Source: Ferrimonas sediminum (GTDB lineage: Bacteria > Pseudomonadota > Gammaproteobacteria > Enterobacterales > Shewanellaceae). Taken from it: a stretch of DNA of 64,000 bases. The DNA is taken from contig NZ_FNEM01000012.1 in the NCBI RefSeq assembly GCF_900100175.1, positions 62,001-126,000 of the forward strand. Direction: 5' to 3'. The notes below the pieces were generated by a model, which had not been told where the DNA came from, did not search any database, and saw only the letters and a list, made by a program, of their open reading frames with translations. This document shows, in pieces, positions 37,202 to 44,830 of the stretch (position 1 is the stretch's first letter; each line of letters begins with the position of its first letter). A program made the position numbers and the translations under genes.

Positions 37202-37627
37202 TTAGCTTGCCCGGCGCCAGGCGTACACCAGAGTAATGATTCCCGTCACCAGACACAGGCCATCAAAGGCCAACTCCCAGTAACTGAGCACCACACACTC
37301 GCCACAGGCGACAGTCAATTCGGCGATCAGGCGGGCGATGCCATAATGCACCAGGGGAAAGCCCACCAGTAACAACGCCCCGACCCGCAGCAAGCCGGTT
37401 CCCTGATCCAACCCATAGGCAATCAGCAACAGCGCGGCACTTAACCAGCTGGCGGGCAACCAGTAACTGATCAAGGCAAAATGCTGCAATTCATTGCTGG
37501 CCGTAATGATCTCGGTGCCCCGGTTATGAGTTTCAAACACCAGCGGCAGATCCATCACCAGGGCGAAAAGCGGAAAGAGAAACACCGCAAGCGCCCCGCC
37601 CTGCAGCAAGGACTTAAACTTCACCAT
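37202..37627 (-). CDS. Small membrane protein, unknown function
   Basis: The product is 141 residues from ATG 37627 (GGGAG nine bases upstream). Four hydrophobic helices are visible (about residues 8-26, 47-70, 74-98 and 110-135), with little soluble sequence. I do not recognise the family. It lies alone between the MBL-fold gene and the alkylsulfatase gene. Confidence 0.7.
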   Translation of the reverse strand: MVKFKSLLQGGALAVFLFPLFALVMDLPLVFETHNRGTEIITASNELQHFALISYWLPASWLSAALLLIAYGLDQGTGLLRVGALLLVGFPLVHYGIARLIAELTVACGECVVLSYWELAFDGLCLVTGIITLVYAWRRAS

Positions 37628-37919
37628 AGACACTCCCAAAATTCCGCTGCCAGTTAGAGCGACTACCGGTGTCGGAGTTCCCATACAACAGAGTCAAAAG
37701 CCATAATTTACAGTCTGACGAATTGATGTTGGCCGTCAGGCTTAACAACACAACGACCGTAACCGGCAGCGACTGAAGCGCCGGCATCATTCTGCATGGA
37801 CGAACGGCGGCGATTGGCCCGGAAGATTACTGCGGCAAAGACTGCGACACGCAGGCACGAAGGCACCGATCCGGTGCCATTACCGGATCGGCAAAAAAGT
37901 GGCAACCCTACCCGCCTCT

Positions 37920-39887
37920 CTAGGGCTCGATGATGGCGAAACCGGGCTCGGGATTGTCAAACAAACGGAAGAAGCTGACGATGTCGATCACATCGCCGGA
38001 CACCTCCAGTTCGTCGTGACCCAGCAGCGAGCGCAGCTCTATGCGGCGGGTGGCGATGTCGATGAACAGCGAATGGGTCAGCACCAGCGCCGGTACTCCT
38101 TCCGGAACCGAACCGGCGATCTGCCGATAGGTCATCACACCATTGGCCACTTCCAGCAGGTAATACTGCTGCTTGTCGGTCAGGCCCAGCACAAACTGAT
38201 AGCGCTTATCGCCGGCGGCTTCGTAGTCCAGGCGGGTCGCCCACACATCCAGGAAATGCACCATTGGCGTTTTGGCCAGCACCTCGGCCATGTTTTTCTC
38301 CATACTCGGACCATCGCGTTTCACCCCCTCGATCAGCTCCTGGGCACCGCTCAGGTAGACATCGCGCCAGGGACCGGACTCGGACTGGTAGCCCATCTGC
38401 CGATAGGCCTGAGCCAGCATCTGACGCGAGCGTTGATCAGAGGAGTCAAAAAACACCAGGTGGTTCAATAGCTCTGCTGCCCAACGGTACTCGCCGAGAT
38501 CCAATGCCACCTGCGCCTTTTCCCGCATCGCCTGGGCGCCGCCGGCCAACTCGACGTAACGCCGGGCCACGGTGGAGCGCGGCAGTGGATCCAGGTGGGC
38601 CGGATTGGCATCGTACCAGCCGAAGTAGTACTGATAGACACCGCGAATGTTGTGCTTGAGGGTACCGTAATAGCCCCGGGCCGAGAACGTCTGCTTCAGC
38701 CCATCCGGCAGGCGCACCCGCTCGGCAATCTCATCGGCACTGTAGCCCTGGTTGGCAAACCTCAGGGTCTGATCGTGGATGAACTTGTACAGGTCCCGCT
38801 GCTTGGTCAGGAACTGCTGCACACTCTGCTGGCCCCACACCGGCCAGTGGTGGCTGCCAAAATAGATCTCGGCCTCGGCAAAGCGCACCCGCGCCTCGTC
38901 GATGTAACGGCTCCACTGCAGGGCATCGCGCACCTTGGCGCCGCGCAGGGTGTAGATGTTGTGCATGGTCTGCGACACCAGTTCGGCACCGCAGAACGCA
39001 TTCCATTGTGGCAGGTAGAAGGTGAACTCCGCCGGTGCCTCGGAGCCGGGCACCATCTGAAACTCCAGGGTTACGCCGTCGACCTCGACCACCTCGCCGG
39101 TCTTATTGATCTCCCGGGTGGGTACCTCGACGCCGATGCTGCCCATGGCCACCGATTTCCCCAGCCCCAGATCCACATGGCCTTTGGGCGATGCGGTCAG
39201 GGTCTTACCGTACTGGTAGCCGGCGCGGCGCACCATGGCCGGCCCCGCCAGCAGGTTTTCGCTGGTGGCCTCCTTCATGAATCCGGCCGGGGCGATCACC
39301 TCGACGCGGTCACGATCCTGGTCCGCCAGCACCCCGTCTACGCCCCCGAAGTGATCGGCGTGGGAATGGGTAAAAATCACCGCCGTAACCGGTCGTTTGC
39401 CCAGCTGTTGATTGACCATCTTCATCGCCCGGGCCGCAGTCTCGGTGGTGGTCAGTGGATCGACGATGACCCAGCCACGCTCGCCCTTGATCACCGTCAT
39501 GTTAGCCAGATCATAGCCACGCAGCTGGTACAGGCCCGGGGCCACTTCAAACAAGCCATGAATTGCATTGAGTTTGGCCTGGCGCCACAAGCTGGGGTTA
39601 ACGGTATGGGGCGCCGGCCCTTGCAAAAAGCGGTACTGATCCATATTCCAGATCGGCTCGCCGTCAGCGTTGTGGATGATCAGGCTGTCATCGCTGGCGA
39701 TCAGGCCTTTGGTCGCGCGATCAAAGTCGGTGCGGTCGTCCAGTTGCAGGGTGTCTTTCACCATATACTGGTGAGTACGGGTAAAATCCGACGCTTCCAG
39801 CTCAGAAAGCGGTACGGAGGCATCCATGCAGCCGGACAACAGCACCCCGACGGCCAGGAGAGTCGTTGTTATTTTCAGTCTATTCAC
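37920..39887 (-). CDS. Alkyl sulfatase, SdsA/BDS1-type, predicted lipoprotein
   Basis: The product is 655 residues with lipobox LLSGC (Cys20), so it is exported and lipid-anchored. The metallo-beta-lactamase domain has HSHADH at residues 174-179, plus the second-shell FYLPQWNAFCGAEL and GSHHWPVWG segments typical of linear alkylsulfatases such as SdsA1 and YjcS. The dimerisation domain (about 390-510) and the SCP2-like C-terminal domain (about 530-655) are also recognisable. The enzyme should release sulfate from primary alkyl sulfates such as dodecyl sulfate. The gene stands alone. Confidence 0.9.
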   Translation of the reverse strand: MNRLKITTTLLAVGVLLSGCMDASVPLSELEASDFTRTHQYMVKDTLQLDDRTDFDRATKGLIASDDSLIIHNADGEPIWNMDQYRFLQGPAPHTVNPSLWRQAKLNAIHGLFEVAPGLYQLRGYDLANMTVIKGERGWVIVDPLTTTETAARAMKMVNQQLGKRPVTAVIFTHSHADHFGGVDGVLADQDRDRVEVIAPAGFMKEATSENLLAGPAMVRRAGYQYGKTLTASPKGHVDLGLGKSVAMGSIGVEVPTREINKTGEVVEVDGVTLEFQMVPGSEAPAEFTFYLPQWNAFCGAELVSQTMHNIYTLRGAKVRDALQWSRYIDEARVRFAEAEIYFGSHHWPVWGQQSVQQFLTKQRDLYKFIHDQTLRFANQGYSADEIAERVRLPDGLKQTFSARGYYGTLKHNIRGVYQYYFGWYDANPAHLDPLPRSTVARRYVELAGGAQAMREKAQVALDLGEYRWAAELLNHLVFFDSSDQRSRQMLAQAYRQMGYQSESGPWRDVYLSGAQELIEGVKRDGPSMEKNMAEVLAKTPMVHFLDVWATRLDYEAAGDKRYQFVLGLTDKQQYYLLEVANGVMTYRQIAGSVPEGVPALVLTHSLFIDIATRRIELRSLLGHDELEVSGDVIDIVSFFRLFDNPEPGFAIIEP

Positions 39888-40181
39888 CGTCAGTCCCTTC
39901 CCCTTATCCTAAAACGCCAACTTATCACGCAATTGTCCATTTAAGACTACATTTCAGCAACTTGGTTTCGCTCTGGTTCAGGAAAAGTGGACAAACCGGA
40001 CGTATATCACCAGAGTATCCGGTGGCATTGACCCGGTGAGCCAGCATGAATGGCCACAACTTCGGCCAATGCTCGCGGCAACCGCTGGAAAGTAAAAATG
40101 AAGCAGTGACACACCCTGGACGGACAAAGACTGGAATGTCGTTCAGGCTCTGCCCGACCGGCGCCGGGCAGAGGCTGGCGA

Positions 40182-41483
40182 TTAACGCTGAGCCTGAATG
40201 ATCTCAGTCAGCTGTTTGGACAGGTCGATGTTGTCGTGGTGACCGACAAACCGCTGCGATTGTGGCCCCATGGCCCCCACCGGCACGTCGATGGCATCAT
40301 GACCACTGGTGGTCCAACCGGTGTAACTGCGATCGCTGATGATCTCGGACAGGGCCCAATACAGCGCCTCTTTATCCTGATTCACCGACGCCAGACGAGC
40401 CAGCTCCGGCTCAGTAAAGGCAAATTCCACGTACCGGGTCAGAGTCTTGGCCATCTCGGCGGCGGGCTGGTTTAAGATCGCCTTCTGGATGGTGGGCAGC
40501 GAGGCACTCACCTGCTTTACCACCTTGGCATCCCACTGATACTCGCCGTTGCTGCCCAGGGTCAGGCCGCCGGTGGAGTGATCGGCGGTGAACACCACCA
40601 GGGTATCGCCATGGCGCTTGGCGTAGGCTTCCGCCACCTCCAGGGCCTTGGCAAAATCGTCCATCTCTTTCATGGCGCAGGCGATGTCGTTGCCATGGCC
40701 ACACCAATCGATCTCACTGCCCTCCACCAGCATAAAGAACGGCTGCTTTGAGCCCTCAAACAAGCGCAGTGCGGTTGAGACCATGGCGCTGAGGCGATGG
40801 GGATGCTCCGAATCGATGGCGTACTCCAGCCCCTTATCGGCAAACAGGCCCATGGCCGGCGTTCGGGTCAAGCTGTCCAGTTGCGCCAGAGAATCGGTGT
40901 ACTGGTAGCCCCACGCCACCATCGACTGCCCCAGGCCGTCGTGTTGCATCGGAAAATACCGCTGGCCGCCGCCGAGGATCACGTCCACCAGCGGTTGGTT
41001 CTCCTGCAGCCGGCGGCTGTAGTACTGCTCGGCAATGACGTCGTACTGGCTGCGCAATTCGGCGTGGGCCACGAAGCTGGCCGGTGTGGCGTGGTTAACC
41101 TGGGAGGTGGAAACAATGCCGGTTTGCCAGCCCAGACGCTTGGCCTCCACCAACATGGAGTCCAGGGGCTGCTTGTGCTCGTCGACGCCGATGGCGCCGT
41201 TGTAGCTTTTGACGCCGGTGGCCAGGGCGGTGGCCGAAGCGGCGGAGTCGGTGACCACGGTGTCGTCATGGGGAAAGGTACTGGCGCTGCCCAGCATCAG
41301 CCGATCGAACACTGTCGGCGTCACCTGTCCCACCTCGCTGTCGGCTTGGTAATAACGGTAGGCGGTGGTGTACGCAGGGCCCATGCCATCACCAATAAAG
41401 AAGATGACGTTTTTGGGCAGGGTGGAGGCCGCCGAGGCAGACGCGGACAGCATCGCCAGTGCCAGTGCAGAGGTGCGCAACAT
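40182..41483 (-). CDS. Alkaline phosphatase, exported
   Basis: The product is 433 residues with a cleavable signal peptide (cut probably after SASASA at about residue 18). Metal and nucleophile motifs are FIGDGMG (Asp32), the phosphoserine site VTDSAASATA (Ser80), VEGSEIDWCGHGND and FTADHSTGGLTLG. It is the PhoA-type phosphomonoesterase, periplasmic. No obvious Pho box is seen in the short upstream gap. A GC-rich inverted repeat (GCTCTGCCCG...CGGGCAGAGG, 40147-40175) follows the stop without a U-tract. Confidence 0.92.
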   Translation of the reverse strand: MLRTSALALAMLSASASAASTLPKNVIFFIGDGMGPAYTTAYRYYQADSEVGQVTPTVFDRLMLGSASTFPHDDTVVTDSAASATALATGVKSYNGAIGVDEHKQPLDSMLVEAKRLGWQTGIVSTSQVNHATPASFVAHAELRSQYDVIAEQYYSRRLQENQPLVDVILGGGQRYFPMQHDGLGQSMVAWGYQYTDSLAQLDSLTRTPAMGLFADKGLEYAIDSEHPHRLSAMVSTALRLFEGSKQPFFMLVEGSEIDWCGHGNDIACAMKEMDDFAKALEVAEAYAKRHGDTLVVFTADHSTGGLTLGSNGEYQWDAKVVKQVSASLPTIQKAILNQPAAEMAKTLTRYVEFAFTEPELARLASVNQDKEALYWALSEIISDRSYTGWTTSGHDAIDVPVGAMGPQSQRFVGHHDNIDLSKQLTEIIQAQR

Positions 41484-41556
41484 GGTAACAGGATCCTAAA
41501 ATCATCAAGATTGAAGATACTGCCCTGATTTACCAATTATTTCCACAGTGTAACTG

Positions 41557-42066
41557 TTACAGCTTTTGCCATACCAGGGTAACGGATCCCTCGGCCGGGC
41601 CGGCATCGTAACGGGCACGCAGCGACCAGCCCGCCTTAAAGCCCTGGACGATGTTGCGACCGGCGGACTCTTTGCCACTGCGGCCGCAGATCTGCACCAG
41701 TACGCCGGAGCAGCGCAGCAGACGTTTGGCCTCGGCAAACAACCCCGCCGAACGGGACGGCGTGCACTCGGAGGTTTTCACCACCATCAACTCGACATCC
41801 GCCGAGTCTGGCACGTCACTCAAGCTCCCAACGTGCCACTCCATGATGCTGTCATCCGCATCCTCAGGCTTATGCGGCACCACATACCCGACCCGGTAGC
41901 CGAGCTTGGCCAGGCACTCCGCCAGCTCGGGCTCGACGCCCCAGGCCAGAGTGCGGGCCTGATCCGGAACCCAGTGCCGCCACCCCTGCTTCAGGTATCG
42001 CCAGGTATCGGCATGGCTGATGGCGGGCGCGACTGCAGCAGACTCGCGATGGGCAAATTGGCGCAT
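41557..42066 (-). CDS. Hypothetical protein with a methyltransferase-like pattern
   Basis: This 169-residue protein has the layout of a short Rossmann-type SAM methyltransferase (LAWGVEPELAECLAKLGYRVGYVVP, then FAEAKRLLRCSGVLVQICGRSG). The glycine-rich SAM motif I is absent, so binding is doubtful. GGAGG precedes the ATG. It lies between the alkaline phosphatase and fadL genes. Function is not known. Confidence 0.6.
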   Translation of the reverse strand: MRQFAHRESAAVAPAISHADTWRYLKQGWRHWVPDQARTLAWGVEPELAECLAKLGYRVGYVVPHKPEDADDSIMEWHVGSLSDVPDSADVELMVVKTSECTPSRSAGLFAEAKRLLRCSGVLVQICGRSGKESAGRNIVQGFKAGWSLRARYDAGPAEGSVTLVWQKL

Positions 42067-42211
42067 AACTCCTCCTTGAAGCTTGCTTATGCCTCCATAC
42101 TACCCCCCGCATCGTGCGGTTTATTGACCTGACACCATGAAAACTGTGATTTACCCCTATATAGGCATAGCCACCCTCTCTAATGGCGGGTTTACACCAA
42201 CTGGTAAGACC

Positions 42212-43417
42212 TCAATAACGGAAATTGACAGCCAAGCCAATGAATTCGATAGCATTATTCCATTGTCCGCTGAACCGGCCCAACTGCCCCTGGTCCCCAA
42301 ATGCCCGGTCAATCAGCGGTTCGCCGGCATCCAGATACTCGTAAAACAGCTGCGCCCGCCAGTGGTCATCAAAACGGTAGCTGGCACCCAAGCCGTAGCG
42401 GATGAAGGTGTCCACCGGCAGGTCCGGATATTGATAGGCGGGGTCGTCCTGGGGCGACTGCTCGTAGCCAATCCCGAACTCCAGCCGCCAGTACCGGTTC
42501 AGCGGCACGTGAACGCCCAGTGCGCCATTCCAGGTATCCTGCCACTGCCGGTCGATCTCCCGCACCGGGCGTTCGTTCAGCTCATAAGTGGTGGTATCAA
42601 GCACATCCAACCAGGTGTAACCGAAGTTCCACAGCACGGACAGATAATGGAACTCATGTACGCCGCTGAGTACGGCGGTGGCGGGAAAGGGGAAATTCAC
42701 GCTGTCGGCCACCTCGCCGTCACGGCCGTTCAGGCTGGCGCGGCCTTCAAACTGGTGATCGGCTTTCATGCGAAAACTGACTCCGAGTCGATGGTCGTGG
42801 TTGAACTGGTACATCAGCCCCAGGTTGATGCCCATGTTCCAGCTGTCGCCCTCGACGAACAGCTGCCGCTGGGTCTCGGGAATGCCCAGGGTCTCCTCCA
42901 GCCTGGCGTACTCCAGCGCCACCCCCAGGGCCAGCGACCAGTTCGGGGTGATGGCATAGGCGATGCTTGGGTTCACCTGCAGCGACAGCAGATCAAACTC
43001 GGTCACCAGCAGGGCGCCACGAAAATCGGAGCCATAGTCCAGCGCCGAGCCCCCCCGGGACGCCAGCGACAGGCCGAAGGCCCACTCCCGGTTCAGCGGC
43101 TGAACCCAGTACAGCCCGGCAGCCAGGGCCGTGGTGCCGGCATCGCCGCCATCACTGCCCTGGGCAAACAGGCCACTGGAGCCGTTGTCTTGGTAGTGAA
43201 TGCTGGAGGACACCATCTGCGACTGCACCGCCCAGGCCGGGCGCGAAAACCGCACCATCCCCGCCGGGTTGGAAAACGCGGTTTCGGCTCCTTCGGCAAT
43301 GGCCGCCGAGCCGGCGCCGGCGGTGGACACGCTCATGCTGCCCATCTCAGCAAACAGCGGCCCTGCGGCCCAGCACGGCATCGCCATGCAGACCACCACA
43401 CCCAGTATCCGTTTCAT
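42212..43417 (-). CDS. FadL/OmpP1-family outer membrane fatty-acid transporter
   Basis: The product is 401 residues with a signal peptide (cut near CWAAGPLFA). The N-terminal plug-like segment STAGAGSAAIAEGAETAFSNPAGMVRF is diagnostic of FadL, and the rest is beta-barrel sequence ending in an aromatic (NFRY). FadL proteins take up long-chain fatty acids or other hydrophobic compounds. The acyl-CoA-binding protein gene is divergent, 228 bases away, which fits a fatty-acid import function. Confidence 0.92.
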   Translation of the reverse strand: MKRILGVVVCMAMPCWAAGPLFAEMGSMSVSTAGAGSAAIAEGAETAFSNPAGMVRFSRPAWAVQSQMVSSSIHYQDNGSSGLFAQGSDGGDAGTTALAAGLYWVQPLNREWAFGLSLASRGGSALDYGSDFRGALLVTEFDLLSLQVNPSIAYAITPNWSLALGVALEYARLEETLGIPETQRQLFVEGDSWNMGINLGLMYQFNHDHRLGVSFRMKADHQFEGRASLNGRDGEVADSVNFPFPATAVLSGVHEFHYLSVLWNFGYTWLDVLDTTTYELNERPVREIDRQWQDTWNGALGVHVPLNRYWRLEFGIGYEQSPQDDPAYQYPDLPVDTFIRYGLGASYRFDDHWRAQLFYEYLDAGEPLIDRAFGDQGQLGRFSGQWNNAIEFIGLAVNFRY

Positions 43418-43645
43418 CGGTTGCTCCTCTCATCCCTGATAGCCACAAGGGTAGTTCAAGCCGGGCGGCGCTGCGCGGCAAACCCAATCAAAAAATTAGA
43501 AAAATGAGCAACCTGCAAAATTATGGCGCAGCAGCAATGGTGTCATAAACACGAGCGACACTATTCACCGCTAATTTGATCTGGCTCCTTTCACTCGGTG
43601 CGGATACACGCTAATTTTTAGACTGCTTACCAAGGAGAACGCAAC

Positions 43646-43912
43646 ATGGAAGAACTGAACCAACGATTTGAACAATCCCAACAGCAAGTCAAAACCCTGA
43701 CCCAGCGCCCGGCCAATGAGCATCTGTTGTCTCTGTACGGGCTGTACAAGCAAGCGGTTTCCGGTGACGTGACCGGCTCCGCCCCTTCCATGTTTAAGAT
43801 GGCAGAGCACGCCAAGTACCAGGCCTGGAAAGCGCTGTCCGGACTGGACGCGGCCGAATGCAAACGCCGCTACGTCGAACTGGTGGACTCGCTGCTGAAA
43901 AAGCACGGCTAA
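43646..43912 (+). CDS. Acyl-CoA-binding protein (ACBP)
   Basis: This 88-residue four-helix protein has the ACBP ligand-binding pattern LLSLYGLYKQAVSGDV, then MFKMAEHAKYQAWKALSG and a final YVELVDSLLKK. ACBPs bind long-chain acyl-CoA in the cytosol. They are common in eukaryotes and patchy in bacteria. AAGGAGAACGCAAC gives a strong ribosome site. It is divergent from fadL. Confidence 0.92.
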   Translation: MEELNQRFEQSQQQVKTLTQRPANEHLLSLYGLYKQAVSGDVTGSAPSMFKMAEHAKYQAWKALSGLDAAECKRRYVELVDSLLKKHG

Positions 43913-44008
43913 TCCACACTGTAAACGGGCCTGACTCCAGGCCCGTTGATGATCCCCTTCCCTGCTCCCTGCGTACCTGTCAGTATTGCGTTTATTTGAG
44001 CCGATACC

Positions 44009-44776
44009 ATGCTGCATCGAGACAAGCTTAGCCCGGCACTGGGCGCCAACCTGTCTGAGCAGGAGATTCGAAAGTTTGATGCCCTGGCCGAGGCCTGGTG
44101 GGATCCCGACGGCCCGTTTAAGACCGTGCTGGCCTTCAACGCCGTGCGCCTGCAGTACATCGAAAACACCATCGACGCCCATTTTTCAGCCCCCATTGGC
44201 GCCACCGACGCCGTCTCCGGGCAGCCACTGACGGTGCTGGATCTCGGCTGCGGCGCCGGACTGCTGGCCGAGCCGCTGGCCCGCCGCGGCCACCAGGTAA
44301 CCGCCATCGACGCCAGTGCCCACAACATCGAGGTCGCCCGTCGTCACGCCCACCGCTCCGGCACCCGGGTGACCTACCGCCACTGCCTGGCCGGTGCCCT
44401 GCTTCAGGAACGGCGCCAATTTGATGTGGTGCTGAACACCGAGGTGGTGGAGCACGTACCAGACCCCAGGGCACTGCTGACCGAGTGCGCCCATCTGCTC
44501 AAGCCCGGCGGCTTGCTGATTGTCGCCACGCTCAATCGGACCATAAAGAGTTATCTGGTGGGCATTATTGGTGCCGAGTACGTGCTGCGCGCCCTTCCCC
44601 GTGGCACTCACGACTGGAACGCGTTCGTCACCCCCACCGAGATCATTCGGGCCATTGCGCCGCTGGGCTTTGAGATCAATGATCTGACCGGCATGAGTTA
44701 CAACCCCTTTAGCCGCCGCTGGCGCCTGAGCCACAGCGCCGACGTTAACTACCTGCTGAGTGCCCGCAAGCTGTAA
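44009..44776 (+). CDS. Second UbiG-like O-methyltransferase
   Basis: The product is 255 residues, with FDALAEAWWDPDGPFKTVLAFNAVR, motif I LDLGCGAGLLAEPLARRGH, EVVEHVPDPRALL and KPGGLLIVATLNRT. These all correspond to UbiG. It differs clearly from the UbiG at 12559, with an insertion at residues about 58-70 and an alphaproteobacterial or mitochondrial look. It may be a second ubiquinone methyltransferase or have been recruited to another quinone-like substrate. It is a single gene on the plus strand after the ACBP gene. No strong ribosome site is seen. Confidence 0.82.
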   Translation: MLHRDKLSPALGANLSEQEIRKFDALAEAWWDPDGPFKTVLAFNAVRLQYIENTIDAHFSAPIGATDAVSGQPLTVLDLGCGAGLLAEPLARRGHQVTAIDASAHNIEVARRHAHRSGTRVTYRHCLAGALLQERRQFDVVLNTEVVEHVPDPRALLTECAHLLKPGGLLIVATLNRTIKSYLVGIIGAEYVLRALPRGTHDWNAFVTPTEIIRAIAPLGFEINDLTGMSYNPFSRRWRLSHSADVNYLLSARKL

Positions 44777-44830
44777 CCCGCGCAACCGGCCGCTGCCCGT
44801 GCCGCTTAATGAAGGCGGTTTTTCCCTGCA

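Noticed and set aside
40147-40175. Terminator of the alkaline phosphatase gene
   Set aside because: The inverted repeat is strong but no U-tract follows on the minus strand, so termination is not supported.
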